Below are positions 17,737 through 26,497 of a stretch of 64,000 bases of DNA, in pieces (position 1 is the first letter of the stretch; each line of letters starts with the position of its first letter). The translations under genes and the position numbers were made by a program. The notes under the pieces are model-generated. The model was given only the letters and a program-made list of their open reading frames with translations, searched no databases and was not told where the DNA came from. The stretch is from Enteractinococcus helveticum. GTDB taxonomy: Bacteria > Actinomycetota > Actinomycetes > Actinomycetales > Micrococcaceae. The stretch covers positions 1 through 64,000 of the forward strand of contig NZ_LXEY01000017.1 in the NCBI RefSeq assembly GCF_001657475.1, read 5' to 3'.

Positions 17737-20700
17737 GTTGGCCTCCTGAAGTTTGCGCACTGACTCGGGCTGCGGTCATGCGCTGTTCGGCTTCGATCCG
17801 GTCACGGGTCTCAATCTCATAGCGTCGGTCCACTTCCGAGCCCAGCGAACGCAGCACATCGACGACCAGGCCGATCACTACGAGGTATACCCCGATGTCA
17901 AAGACCATGGCTGAGGCGAAGTGCACGTGGCCAAACAGCGGCAGCACGACTTCAACATCGTAGGCCTGGAAGACCTGGCCGCCGAAGAACAGCGGCACCA
18001 AACCGGCCACGGCGGCGATGGCCAGACCTGAGCCGAGAATAATCCCGGCTGGGATCTTGATGGATTGCTCCAGCTCGAAGCGACCACCGGCAACATATCG
18101 GATGGCAAAGGCGATACCAGCTAAGAGTCCCCCGGCAAATCCACCACCGGGCAGGTTGTGGCCTGAAATCAGCAGGTAGAGCGACACGAGGATAATGGCG
18201 TGGAAGATCAGACGGGTAATCACTTCGAAAATGATTGACCGTCGTTCGGGCGCCATCGTTGCTCCGGCAACAATCCATGGTTGACGTTGTACATTGAAGA
18301 AGTTGCGGAAGCTTTTGACTTCGGCTTCGTTCATCGCTGACTCTTCGACACGGTACGCGCCCACAGTTCCTACGCTGATTTCCGATATGCGCTTGCGTCG
18401 TTTCTCGCGTTCAGCGATGAAGACCAATGAGGCAACGCCCGTTGCGGCGGCGGCGAGTACGGTAATTTCGCCGAAGGTGTCCCAGGCACGCATATCGACC
18501 AGGGTGACGTTGACGATATTTGTGCCGCCGCCTTCGTAGTAGGACAGTTCTGGCATGGCCAGCGAGATGGGGTCGGCAATTCGTGAGGCCATCACGGTCG
18601 CTGCGATCCACATCATGACCAGACCAAACCCAATGGCCAAGAGCGCTCGGGCCCACTGTTTGTCATGTTGCTCTTGGACTTTGGGAATCTCTGGGGGCAA
18701 GACGCGCAGTCCCAAGACCATTGCCACGGTCAACACGGATTCCACCAGCACCTGGGTGAGGGCGAGATCTGGTGAGCCTTGGAAGGCAAAGACTGCAGCC
18801 AGGGCGTAACCGGTGGTCGACACCAGCAGCACGGCCCAGAACCGCCGTTTCGCACGGATCGCTGAGATCGCAGCCAAGATCATGACGATGGCCACCACGA
18901 AGTACACCGGGTGACCGGTTAGCATCCAGTCGCCGGCAAATGCGGCGTTGGGCAGGGAGATGGTGGCGTCGTCGGAGTTTGTTGGGAACAGCAGGATGGC
19001 CAGCGGTGCCAGGCCCGTGACTGCCAGGATGATGTAGAGGTAGAACGACAAGTCACCGCGTTGGGTACGACCGGTGATCCAAATGGCCAGATCATCGAGC
19101 CGAGCCAGGCTATGACGGTAGACCCGCGACATATCAAGCCAAGTGGGTACTGCGGCTTGCACGCTGCTGACGTGACCGCGGATACCAAACAGGCCAATAC
19201 CGATCAGGATGATCACCGCGGACAGGCCCAGAGCGAGGTTGAAGCCGTGCCACAACGCCAACGGTTCCACATGTTCACCTTCGATGTGTTCGAAGGTGTG
19301 GCTATATTCGTAGGGTAATGCTCCGACCCAGCTGGGGACGAAGGCTGCGATGACGCCGGCAGCCGAGAGCAGTGCTGCTGGGATCAGCCCAAGACGTCCA
19401 AAGCCGCGCAGTGCCGGAGTCTGAGGAAGCTCTTGCAGCTCGCCCCCTGCTCGAACTTTTTTGGTAGCAAATGCCGCCCACATGAAGCGTGCGGTGTAGG
19501 CAACGGTCAGGATGGAACCGAGCACAACAATCACCAATGGAGCCCAGCTCCAAACGGCGCCCCAGAAGTTGGGTTGGCCCAGCAGGAATGCGTCGGTTCG
19601 CCACAGTGCCCAGTCCGTGGCAGCCTGCATGACGGTTTCTTTACCGATGAAGCCGAACAGCGGTGGGACACCGGCCATTGAAAGTGAGGCAATAGCTGCG
19701 GTCCAGAATAAGCCCGGATGAGATGTGCGCAGTCCAGAAAGTTTTGTGAGGTCACGGGTTCCGGTGATCTTGTCAATGGCACCGACCACCATGAACAGTG
19801 GGGCTTTAAAGAGTGAGTGGGCCAGCAGCATGGCCAAGCCTGCTTGGGCGGCGGCAGCTGTTCCTAATCCGTTTGCGATCATCAGGAAGCCCAGCTGGGA
19901 TACGGTGCCGTAGGCCAGGATGAGTTTGATGTCGGTCTGTCGCAGGGCTCGCCATCCACCCACCAGCATGGTCCACATGCCAACGCCGAGCACCATGAAT
20001 TGCCAGATATTTTCCCCAGCAAAGGCCGGAGCAAAACGTGCCACAAGGTAAATACCGGCTTTGACCATCGCCGCGGCGTGGAGATAGGCGGAGACTGGTG
20101 TCGGAGCTGCCATGGCGGCAGGCAACCAGAAGTGGAAGGGCACTTGAGCGGACTTTGTAATTGCCCCCAGTAGGACCAACCCAATAGCCCAGGTCATGTA
20201 GGTCCCAGCGAAATCCCCGGTGAGAAGGTCAGCACCTTGGGCTACGATCTCCGAAACGCGATATGTACCGGCGGCATGACCCAACATGATCAAGCCGATC
20301 AGCATGCCCAGGCCACCCAGGGTGGTGATCATCAGAGCGGTCATCGCGGACCGGCGAGCGAAGATACGGTGGGCTTGATAGCCGATCATTAAGAACGACA
20401 GGATCGAGGTGATTTCCCAAAAGACATAGAGCACCAGCAGATCGTCAGTGACGACCAAACCAAACATGGCGCCGGCAAACGCCAAGAACTGGGCGCCGAA
20501 ACTGCCTAAACGCGGTTCCTCTGCTTTGAAGTACCTTGCACAATAGACCAGGACGGCAGCGCCCACGCCTAAGACGATCAGTCCGAGAAACGCGCTCAAG
20601 GTGTCTAAACGAAATGAGAGTTCAATACCCAGCGGTTTGATCCATTCCCATGTTTGCACAAGGGATGTATCTTGCTGGTCCGCAGCAGCGCCCGACGCTA

Positions 20701-20863
20701 ACAGTTCCTCGGATGCAAGGACTTTCGGTAATTGTGCCGCAAGCCAGATAAATCCAGCTGCAGGTATCGCTGCGAGAATGAGGAAGCCTGAACGTCCCGA
20801 TTTATGAATAATCAGGGGTGCGATGAGTGCAACCACAAAAAGTGCGAGCAGCACAATCAGCAC
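17726..20863 (-). CDS. mrpA: Na+/H+ antiporter subunit MrpA fused to MrpB
   Basis: A 1045-residue protein. The NuoL-like antiporter core (about 1-500) carries LYVFWEITSILSFLMIGY and PFHFWLPAAMAAPTPVSAYLHAAAMVKAG with the conserved Glu and Lys. The MrpA-specific region follows (about 600-800). The last 170 residues form an MrpB domain (SGHNLPGGGFAGGLLAGIAFA), so no separate mrpB exists, as in other actinobacteria and in some Gram-negatives. A GTG start follows GGAGG by 5 bases. First gene of the operon; the complex exports Na+ for pH and salt homeostasis. Confidence 0.95.
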   Translation of the reverse strand: MLIVLLALFVVALIAPLIIHKSGRSGFLILAAIPAAGFIWLAAQLPKVLASEELLASGAAADQQDTSLVQTWEWIKPLGIELSFRLDTLSAFLGLIVLGVGAAVLVYCARYFKAEEPRLGSFGAQFLAFAGAMFGLVVTDDLLVLYVFWEITSILSFLMIGYQAHRIFARRSAMTALMITTLGGLGMLIGLIMLGHAAGTYRVSEIVAQGADLLTGDFAGTYMTWAIGLVLLGAITKSAQVPFHFWLPAAMAAPTPVSAYLHAAAMVKAGIYLVARFAPAFAGENIWQFMVLGVGMWTMLVGGWRALRQTDIKLILAYGTVSQLGFLMIANGLGTAAAAQAGLAMLLAHSLFKAPLFMVVGAIDKITGTRDLTKLSGLRTSHPGLFWTAAIASLSMAGVPPLFGFIGKETVMQAATDWALWRTDAFLLGQPNFWGAVWSWAPLVIVVLGSILTVAYTARFMWAAFATKKVRAGGELQELPQTPALRGFGRLGLIPAALLSAAGVIAAFVPSWVGALPYEYSHTFEHIEGEHVEPLALWHGFNLALGLSAVIILIGIGLFGIRGHVSSVQAAVPTWLDMSRVYRHSLARLDDLAIWITGRTQRGDLSFYLYIILAVTGLAPLAILLFPTNSDDATISLPNAAFAGDWMLTGHPVYFVVAIVMILAAISAIRAKRRFWAVLLVSTTGYALAAVFAFQGSPDLALTQVLVESVLTVAMVLGLRVLPPEIPKVQEQHDKQWARALLAIGFGLVMMWIAATVMASRIADPISLAMPELSYYEGGGTNIVNVTLVDMRAWDTFGEITVLAAAATGVASLVFIAEREKRRKRISEISVGTVGAYRVEESAMNEAEVKSFRNFFNVQRQPWIVAGATMAPERRSIIFEVITRLIFHAIILVSLYLLISGHNLPGGGFAGGLLAGIAFAIRYVAGGRFELEQSIKIPAGIILGSGLAIAAVAGLVPLFFGGQVFQAYDVEVVLPLFGHVHFASAMVFDIGVYLVVIGLVVDVLRSLGSEVDRRYEIETRDRIEAEQRMTAARVSAQTSGGQRDD

Positions 20864-21301
20864 AGTTGCCTCCGTGAGGTCTAGGGGACGGTCACCTGCT
20901 TAACCTTACATAGTGGACGGCGGCTTTGGCGCAGAGCGCTCTAAGTCCACATTCTCGACCTATCCCGCTTAAGTCTTGTTTTATCGGTTCTAGTTTGGTT
21001 TATCCCACGAAACCTGGATCAAGAGCATTACAAAAATCACCGTTGTGTTACTCATCAGCGAACTGAAGTTTACGAACGTGCTTCCTTTCGTCAGCACATC
21101 GATGCGACAGTTGAAAACCCCGATCTGACGCCGAAAAAGCGCCATCAGTAAACTGACGTGCCACCTCGCAGACGGTACCCGAAGCCGGAATATGAAGCAG
21201 TTTCAAGTGGCGTTCTGTTATCAGCGCAACAAAATTTGCGTCGTAGATTTCAGCGGCAGTTTGCCCCTGACGTGGGGTTGAGACTGAGGAGGTGCTGACG
21301 T
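20864..21301. other. 438-base gap upstream of mrpA with no recognisable gene
   Basis: No open frame longer than 60 codons and no recognised RNA. It must hold the mrpA promoter on the minus strand, but I cannot place a convincing -10/-35 pair. A 10-base palindrome AGAGCGCTCT lies near 20935. The stretch downstream of dcd shows only a weak 4-base GC hairpin (cccc-tgacgt-gggg near 21270). Confidence 0.5.
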
Positions 21302-21883
21302 CTACCGTTCGATGATAGATCGGTGGAAATTCAGGTGTGACCTGGAGGCAGTCGGTCCGCGTTGATCCTGATAGCGGTTAAGGTTTGGCCCGGTACCGTA
21401 GGGGTGCTCGGATGGTGAGGTCAGGGCAAAGAATGCCATCTGCCCAATTTTCGAGCCCGGCCAAAGTTTTATTGGCAGGGTCGACATGTTGGATAGTTCC
21501 AACGTGACATGCCCGGAGAATCCGGGATCAATGAAGCCTGCGGTGGAGTGCGTCAACAAGCCCAGGCGCCCCAGGGAAGATTTACCTTCTAAACGAGCAG
21601 CAACGTCGTCGGCCAGCGTTACTTTTTCATAGGTTGAGCCCAATACAAATTCTCCGGGATGGAGGATAAATGGCTGGTCTGGTTCTACATCAACCATGCG
21701 CGTCAGGTTGGCCTGTTCTATGGCCGGGTCGATGAAGGGGTAGTTGTGGTTATCAAACAGCCGGAAGTACCGATCTAGGCGTACATCCACGCTGGCCGGT
21801 TGCACCATGGCAACATCCAGGGGATCCAGACCGATCCGACCAGTTTCTAATGTCTTCTTGATATCACGATCCGATAAAAGCAC
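21302..21883 (-). CDS. dcd: dCTP deaminase
   Basis: Deaminates dCTP in thymidylate synthesis. The 193-residue protein is of normal length, with [14 protein letters not shown] at the start, [10 protein letters not shown], the active-site segment [25 protein letters not shown] (catalytic Glu just before it in ARLEGKSS), and a C-terminal GPTASRSH. Several actinobacterial members make dUMP directly (bifunctional DCD-DUT); the sequence alone does not decide which reaction applies here. The GTG start has a TANNNT box 6 nt upstream and no ribosome site. Confidence 0.94.
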   Translation of the reverse strand: MLLSDRDIKKTLETGRIGLDPLDVAMVQPASVDVRLDRYFRLFDNHNYPFIDPAIEQANLTRMVDVEPDQPFILHPGEFVLGSTYEKVTLADDVAARLEGKSSLGRLGLLTHSTAGFIDPGFSGHVTLELSNMSTLPIKLWPGSKIGQMAFFALTSPSEHPYGTGPNLNRYQDQRGPTASRSHLNFHRSIIER

Positions 21884-21889
21884 AGCTTA

Positions 21890-21895
21890 ACGCTA
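21890..21895 (-). promoter_or_regulatory. Leaderless -10 (TAGCGT) for dcd
   Basis: TAGCGT, then TAAGCT, then the GTG start at 21883 on the minus strand. The 6-nt spacing supports a GTG-leaderless transcript. Confidence 0.5.
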
Positions 21896-21954
21896 GCGCA
21901 CGATCCGGTTGAGGCTTTCATTATGGCACCAGGCGTGCCGTGGCGAAGCATCGA

Positions 21955-22320
21955 TTAGAAAATCAGCGCGGATTCGGGCGGCAGATCGACTTTGACATCT
22001 AGATTGGGAGCGATCTCAAGGTAGGACGGTTTGCCGTTGTCTATAAATAGCATGACGATGCCTTCGGAGATAAAGGCTTCCAGAATGATGGGCTCTTGGC
22101 TCGGCGGCACTTCATGTCCGTCAACCAGTAACTGGAATGATGGGCACTTGCCACAGTCGCACAGTTTTCCAACCGACAGACGGTCTATCATTTCGTGGAG
22201 ATCGTGACGCCAGTTTCGCCAGGCGACGGACCCTTTTAAACGATCAGGGTCGGATGCTTTGGCGCTGGTAATCATGGCGCTAATCAACGTTCGTTCTGCA
22301 TCTGTGAGGGACCGGGTCAT
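21955..22320 (-). CDS. Hypothetical protein with CDCGKC cluster
   Basis: A 121-residue soluble protein that I do not recognise. AAAGGAG precedes the ATG at 22320. The middle has a compact Cys motif CDCGKCPSF (about 74-82) that could bind a metal, inside a mixed alpha/beta sequence with no membrane segment and no signal peptide. It starts 34 bases after the stop of the upstream SDR and is probably in an operon with it. Confidence 0.6.
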   Translation of the reverse strand: MTRSLTDAERTLISAMITSAKASDPDRLKGSVAWRNWRHDLHEMIDRLSVGKLCDCGKCPSFQLLVDGHEVPPSQEPIILEAFISEGIVMLFIDNGKPSYLEIAPNLDVKVDLPPESALIF

Positions 22321-22354
22321 GGCTGCTCCTTTCCACCGGCACCAGCACCGTGAG

Positions 22355-22981
22355 CTATTCGCCAGGGCGAATAGCATCTAGCATTTCTTGGGCAAGATCC
22401 GCAGGCGCGTTCTGGCCCTCTTTGGTTCCAATAATTTTTGGACGTAAGACATGGACGTCGACAACTTCGGAATTGTATTCCCGCTGGATTTGTCGGGCCA
22501 AGCTATCGACCGCCATCTTTGATGTGGCATAGGCCCCGCCTTTGGCGAACCGTTTTTCGACCGCGGTTGCAGAGGTTAGCACGACCGTGCCCCCACCATG
22601 AGTTTGCCAGTGCGGCAGAATCCTGGAGAGGACCTTGGTAGTTGGGTAGACATTTTTGTCCATCATGTCTTGGAGAGCTTCGGTAAATCCATCGGCGCCA
22701 ATGCCCTGATCACCGGTATAGCCACCATTCAAAAACAGTGCCCCGCGAAGCGTGTGTGCATATTGCAGCGCGGTTGTCACCATCGAATCAATACACGCTG
22801 TGTCATCCAATGAGCCCACTACAAGGCTGATCCGTGGGTCATCATAGGGTGGGCCTGAGACCTGTCGCCGAGAAAATACGACAAGGTGATATCCAGCATC
22901 TGCCAGTATTGGCAGCACCTGCGACCCGAGGTTTCCTGTCCCACCGAGGACGATGAGTGCTTCTTGCGCCGACTGTGACAT
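22355..22981 (-). CDS. Short-chain dehydrogenase/reductase
   Basis: A 208-residue NAD(P)-binding protein. The glycine motif is VLGGTGNLGS (about 11-20), an Arg in FSRRQ suggests NADP preference, FLNGG replaces the usual NNAG, and the catalytic YATSK follows TSATAVEKRFAKGGA. Length is slightly below the SDR average. The ribosome site is AGGAAGG. Likely cotranscribed with the downstream CDCGKC protein; substrate unknown. Confidence 0.8.
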   Translation of the reverse strand: MSQSAQEALIVLGGTGNLGSQVLPILADAGYHLVVFSRRQVSGPPYDDPRISLVVGSLDDTACIDSMVTTALQYAHTLRGALFLNGGYTGDQGIGADGFTEALQDMMDKNVYPTTKVLSRILPHWQTHGGGTVVLTSATAVEKRFAKGGAYATSKMAVDSLARQIQREYNSEVVDVHVLRPKIIGTKEGQNAPADLAQEMLDAIRPGE

Positions 22982-23028
22982 GGCAAGCCTTCCTGTTCAT
23001 ATCGCGTGGCTCACTATAAGAATAACAA

Positions 23029-23059
23029 GCCCCCGGCATCGAAGCTCGACACCGGGGGC
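23029..23059 (-). terminator. GC-rich terminator hairpin
   Basis: GCCCCCGG (23029-23036) pairs with CCGGGGGC (23052-23059). It lies about 50 bases past the stop of the leftward gene at 23109, which it probably terminates. Confidence 0.6.
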
Positions 23060-23108
23060 GGTTCCATCTGAAAGTTATGCTTTTGTCATGAGGTGGGGTG
23101 CAAGTGGC

Positions 23109-23333
23109 CTATTTACTTACGGTAAGGCTGGCACAAAACATTTCATTCTTTTGTTCGCGGGCCTTGGTGTAGACATAGCCAATAGCGGCCAGGACGGCGA
23201 GCTGAGTAATAATGAGGCTGACGGTAAGCGCGTACATCTGAGCGATCGCTGTCACAACGACCAATGCAGACAGGACGGCAACCGCAGCACCCAGCCCACC
23301 CAGTAGTGTGTTCTTATTCTGGTGATGAATCAA
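23109..23333 (-). CDS. Small two-helix membrane protein
   Basis: Unrecognised. The 74-residue frame begins at TTG 23333, preceded by CAGGAGGG with 8-base spacing; an ATG 14 codons upstream has no ribosome site. Two hydrophobic helices (about 11-32 and 36-54) end in a charged KAREQK tail. A similar small membrane protein lies 300 bases away in the same direction (23641-23823). Confidence 0.5.
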   Translation of the reverse strand: MIHHQNKNTLLGGLGAAVAVLSALVVVTAIAQMYALTVSLIITQLAVLAAIGYVYTKAREQKNEMFCASLTVSK

Positions 23334-23640
23334 AGCTGCTCCCTCCTGATATTCATTCGTACTGCAGTTCAACATCTTCTTTTGAACTACTCATAATATA
23401 TCGCGCCACGACCACCGGTTCCAGACAATTTGGGCTGACCAAATTAGCGAACATTCAATGTGCCCTAATTGGTTACGAAAGGCTAAACTACCGCAGAATT
23501 CCGCGATTTCCCGCCTCGGAATTACGCAACGTGAGCAAATTTCCGCCCACAGGACACAAGGTCGCTACCAAAGTGAGTCAGGCTACACCCAGTGCAGCGG
23601 CCATATTTCACTCATGGCGCATAAATTGGGTGGGATAATC

Positions 23641-23823
23641 CTATTTATCGGCCTCAGCGAGGACCGAACCCAACAGGATCGTCACAATAACAGCGAGACC
23701 CACGGTCACCAGAGTGACAACAAACAGTTCCATTGCAGCAAACATTGCAATACCTGCACCGAGAATAGCTAGAATTCCAGACAGCCACCAGATTCTGGTT
23801 CGTCTGCGTTGTTGGTCAGCCAT
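23641..23823 (-). CDS. Small two-helix membrane protein, 60 residues
   Basis: Unrecognised. A basic N-terminus (MADQQRRRTR) precedes two hydrophobic helices (about 11-31 and 33-54) and a short acidic end. GGAAG lies just before the ATG. Its shape matches the membrane protein at 23109-23333, though sequence similarity is weak. Confidence 0.5.
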   Translation of the reverse strand: MADQQRRRTRIWWLSGILAILGAGIAMFAAMELFVVTLVTVGLAVIVTILLGSVLAEADK

Positions 23824-23929
23824 TACTTCCTATCTCGGGGCGCTTCCGGGTTGTACCGGGTGTAGTTTAGTGCAGGTGCATCGCCGTCACGAATGATGTC
23901 GTGACGCCACTACTTGACGAAAGGTACCA

Positions 23930-24904
23930 GTGTCACAGGTTCTGTCGGGGTTTTTCATTATCTGGCTGATCATCCTGGTCGGGTATGCAGTCGGGAAAAC
24001 TGGTGCACTGGGAAAGAACGCCCAACCGGTCCTATCCCGGGTAGCGTTCTTCGTGGCGTCTCCCCCACTGCTGTTCAACACCTTATCCAACAGCAACGTG
24101 TTTGTAGTCCTGGGACCACAACTATGGATCGCAACTCTCTCGGCAGGCATTGCCGCCGGACTGTATCTGATCAGCGCACGTTTTCTCCTCACGCAGCGAA
24201 GTGGCTCCGAGAAAATGATTGCCGCCCTCTCGGCGTCACTAATTAACTCTGCGAACCTGGGCATTCCGATTGCCGCCTATGTGCTGGGAGATGCCAGCTA
24301 TTCAACGCCGGTGATTCTGTTTCAACTGGCGATCTATACGCCGATTTATGTATTCGTCCTCGACACCCAGACGCTCAAGGAATCACAGGACCGGACTTCG
24401 AGCACCAAGGTGGTGCGCGCCGGCTTCTGGCGCAGTCTGGGGCGCATCTTTGCCACCGTGATCCGCAACCCGTTGATCATCGGTTCTGGGGCGGGTTTGC
24501 TGTTTTCAGTCACCGAGTGGCAACTGTGGAAACCCTTAGACGAATCCATTACGCTCATCGCCGGTGCCGCGATTCCTACCATGCTGATGGCCTTTGGGAT
24601 TTCCTTAGTTGGTTCCCGTCCACTGGATAAGGAACAGGGACGACGTCGCGACACCGTCCTGGCGGCGACCATCAAATTGATCATTCACCCGCTCGTCGCC
24701 TGGCTCCTGGCTCAGTTTGTGTTCCAGCTGGACGCGCACGAGGTTCTGGTGGCTGCGGTCTTAGCATCTTTGCCGACGGCGCAAAACGTGTTTGTCTCGG
24801 CGTCTCGCTATAACACCGGACTGATTGTTGCCCGAGACACCGTGTTTGTGACGACGATTCTTGCGATACCGGCGATGATCCTCGTTGCGGGTCTGTTAGC
24901 CTAG
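23930..24904 (+). CDS. AEC family transporter (auxin efflux carrier-like)
   Basis: A 324-residue membrane protein with about ten helices in two repeated halves, typical of bacterial AEC transporters that export or exchange small organic acids. Family features include the N-terminal WLIILVGYAVGKTGALG, the NSANLGIPIAAYVLGD segment with its helix-breaking Asn/Pro, and LPTAQNVFVSASRYN near the end. GTG start 23930 follows GAAAGG. The substrate is unknown. The next gene begins 31 bases downstream. Confidence 0.85.
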   Translation: MSQVLSGFFIIWLIILVGYAVGKTGALGKNAQPVLSRVAFFVASPPLLFNTLSNSNVFVVLGPQLWIATLSAGIAAGLYLISARFLLTQRSGSEKMIAALSASLINSANLGIPIAAYVLGDASYSTPVILFQLAIYTPIYVFVLDTQTLKESQDRTSSTKVVRAGFWRSLGRIFATVIRNPLIIGSGAGLLFSVTEWQLWKPLDESITLIAGAAIPTMLMAFGISLVGSRPLDKEQGRRRDTVLAATIKLIIHPLVAWLLAQFVFQLDAHEVLVAAVLASLPTAQNVFVSASRYNTGLIVARDTVFVTTILAIPAMILVAGLLA

Positions 24905-24935
24905 AGCATTATCCGTCATCTCGAAGGACATTAAG

Positions 24936-26012
24936 GTGCCCAAAACTTCCAGACAGCGGCCTGTTGCGACCCGGCCGGGCTTTTGGGGAATCATTATCGG
25001 CGCACTGGTACTTGTTGCTGCCGCCGTCATTATGCTGCTGAATTCCTTGGTATATAACGCTGAGTCGGTCGTCGAGGAATACGTCGATGCACTGCGTGCC
25101 GGTGACGGTTCCACGGCGATGGCGCTGTCGCAGGGGTACCTGGCGGAAAATGCTCCCGAGACGATCTCCACGGTGTTATTGGACGGTGAGGCGTTGGCCG
25201 CCTCGGCTGCAATGCTAGAAGACGCCGAGATCGTGGCGACCGATGCCGACGTGCCGGACAGCTTTCGAGATGCAGAAGTATCCCAGCAAGTAGTTGAGAT
25301 CCGCTATCAGGATGCGCACGATGAGGCCCAGTCAACCTCGATTGTGGTCGATAAGGTGGACACCTCGTGGCTGTTCTTTAACACGTGGCAGCTGCATCCA
25401 CTGCCGTTACAACAAGTTGAATTGACGCCGCTGCAAATGCCAGAAAATGCCAAGGCAGATGAACCGGTGGCTCACATCAACGATGAGCCCACTCCCCTGC
25501 TGGGGCTCAATGGTTCCCCGGCAACGCTGGCGGCTTTTGCGCCGTCGTCCATGGAACTTGAGTATCACGGCACGTATTTAGAAGTCGCTGAGCCGGTAGA
25601 ACTGCTCGCCCACGATGTGTTGGCGGCTGGCGCGCATACGGATTTTGAATTCGAAGTCCAACCGACCCAGGCGGTCGATGACGCCATCACCCAAGAAGTA
25701 CAAGAACAGCTGCAGCGGTGCACGCAGCAGCAGGTGTTGAAGCCCACCGGCTGTCCGTTTGGATATGAAACAACCAACCGGATTGTGCCGGAATCGGTGA
25801 ACTGGTCGATTGATGTTCCAGAGGTGCAGTACTCCTGGGAGGAATCCGAGCCGACGATTGATCGGATCATGGCCACTGCCGTGCTCAATGCCCAAGAGAT
25901 TGATATTGGGTCGGGTCAGCAGTCAGAAGTGCGCCACGAGGAACCCTTCGAGATGACTGCGCAGTTGGAGCTGACGCCAGAGAATCTGCGGGTGCGCCCC
26001 GACTGGCAGTAG
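24936..26012 (+). CDS. Membrane-anchored extracytoplasmic protein
   Basis: A 358-residue protein I do not recognise. One N-terminal membrane helix (about 16-37) follows a basic start, so the rest should lie outside. Residues 42-155 (AESVVEEYVDALRAGDGSTAMAL) resemble the NTF2-like/DUF4878 fold of extracytoplasmic proteins. Two cysteines (CTQQQVLKPTGC, about 266-277) could form a disulfide. GTG start with AAGGA upstream. It ends one base before the convergent flavodoxin-like gene. Confidence 0.6.
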   Translation: MPKTSRQRPVATRPGFWGIIIGALVLVAAAVIMLLNSLVYNAESVVEEYVDALRAGDGSTAMALSQGYLAENAPETISTVLLDGEALAASAAMLEDAEIVATDADVPDSFRDAEVSQQVVEIRYQDAHDEAQSTSIVVDKVDTSWLFFNTWQLHPLPLQQVELTPLQMPENAKADEPVAHINDEPTPLLGLNGSPATLAAFAPSSMELEYHGTYLEVAEPVELLAHDVLAAGAHTDFEFEVQPTQAVDDAITQEVQEQLQRCTQQQVLKPTGCPFGYETTNRIVPESVNWSIDVPEVQYSWEESEPTIDRIMATAVLNAQEIDIGSGQQSEVRHEEPFEMTAQLELTPENLRVRPDWQ

Positions 26013-26417
26013 CTAGGCGACACCGTGGAGGGTAATTTGACCGACCCAGGCGTTCAGCGCTGATTCATCAAGCGAATCGGTGCGGAAATAGGCGGTGTCG
26101 CGGGGGTCAAAGGCATCCATGGCGATCTGTTGGGTTTCGGTCGGTCCTGCTGCGGTGCCCAGCGCGACGATGAATAGCGATTTACTCTCAAGTTCAGCGT
26201 ATTGGGCGGTCAAGAAGTTTCGTGCCGGGTGGTTGAAGGTTTCTTGTGTGGCTTCGGCAACCACAATGACGGCGTCGACGTTATCGACGTAGCGGGCCGC
26301 GCGTGCCAGGTCCACAACGGCGATGGTGACCCCTCGCTGCTCTTTCAACAGGGTGGCCAGGCGGTCGACGAAGTGTTGGGTTGCTGGTTCGGGGCTGTGT
26401 GCGATCAGAGTGGCCAT
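26013..26417 (-). CDS. Flavodoxin-like domain protein
   Basis: A 134-residue protein with an alternating strand/helix pattern: VDAVIVVAE strand, then NHPARNFLTAQYAELESKSLFIVALG, which resembles the flavodoxin-domain proteins (HemG-like) of actinobacteria. The FMN phosphate loop near AHSPEPATQ is weak, so it may not bind FMN. The start is ambiguous: ATG 26417 gives MATLIAHS; an in-frame ATG at 26429 adds four residues; neither has a clear ribosome site. Confidence 0.5.
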   Translation of the reverse strand: MATLIAHSPEPATQHFVDRLATLLKEQRGVTIAVVDLARAARYVDNVDAVIVVAEATQETFNHPARNFLTAQYAELESKSLFIVALGTAAGPTETQQIAMDAFDPRDTAYFRTDSLDESALNAWVGQITLHGVA

Positions 26418-26497
26418 GAAACAACACATCCGTTCGGGTAGACGACACGTTTGGTGCCTAGTCTATCCCGAACGGATGGTTGTGTTGAGTCTGGATT

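Noticed and set aside
17726..17760. Upstream start for mrpC at 17760
   Set aside because: AGGAGG lies between it and GTG 17736, so the downstream start fits better.
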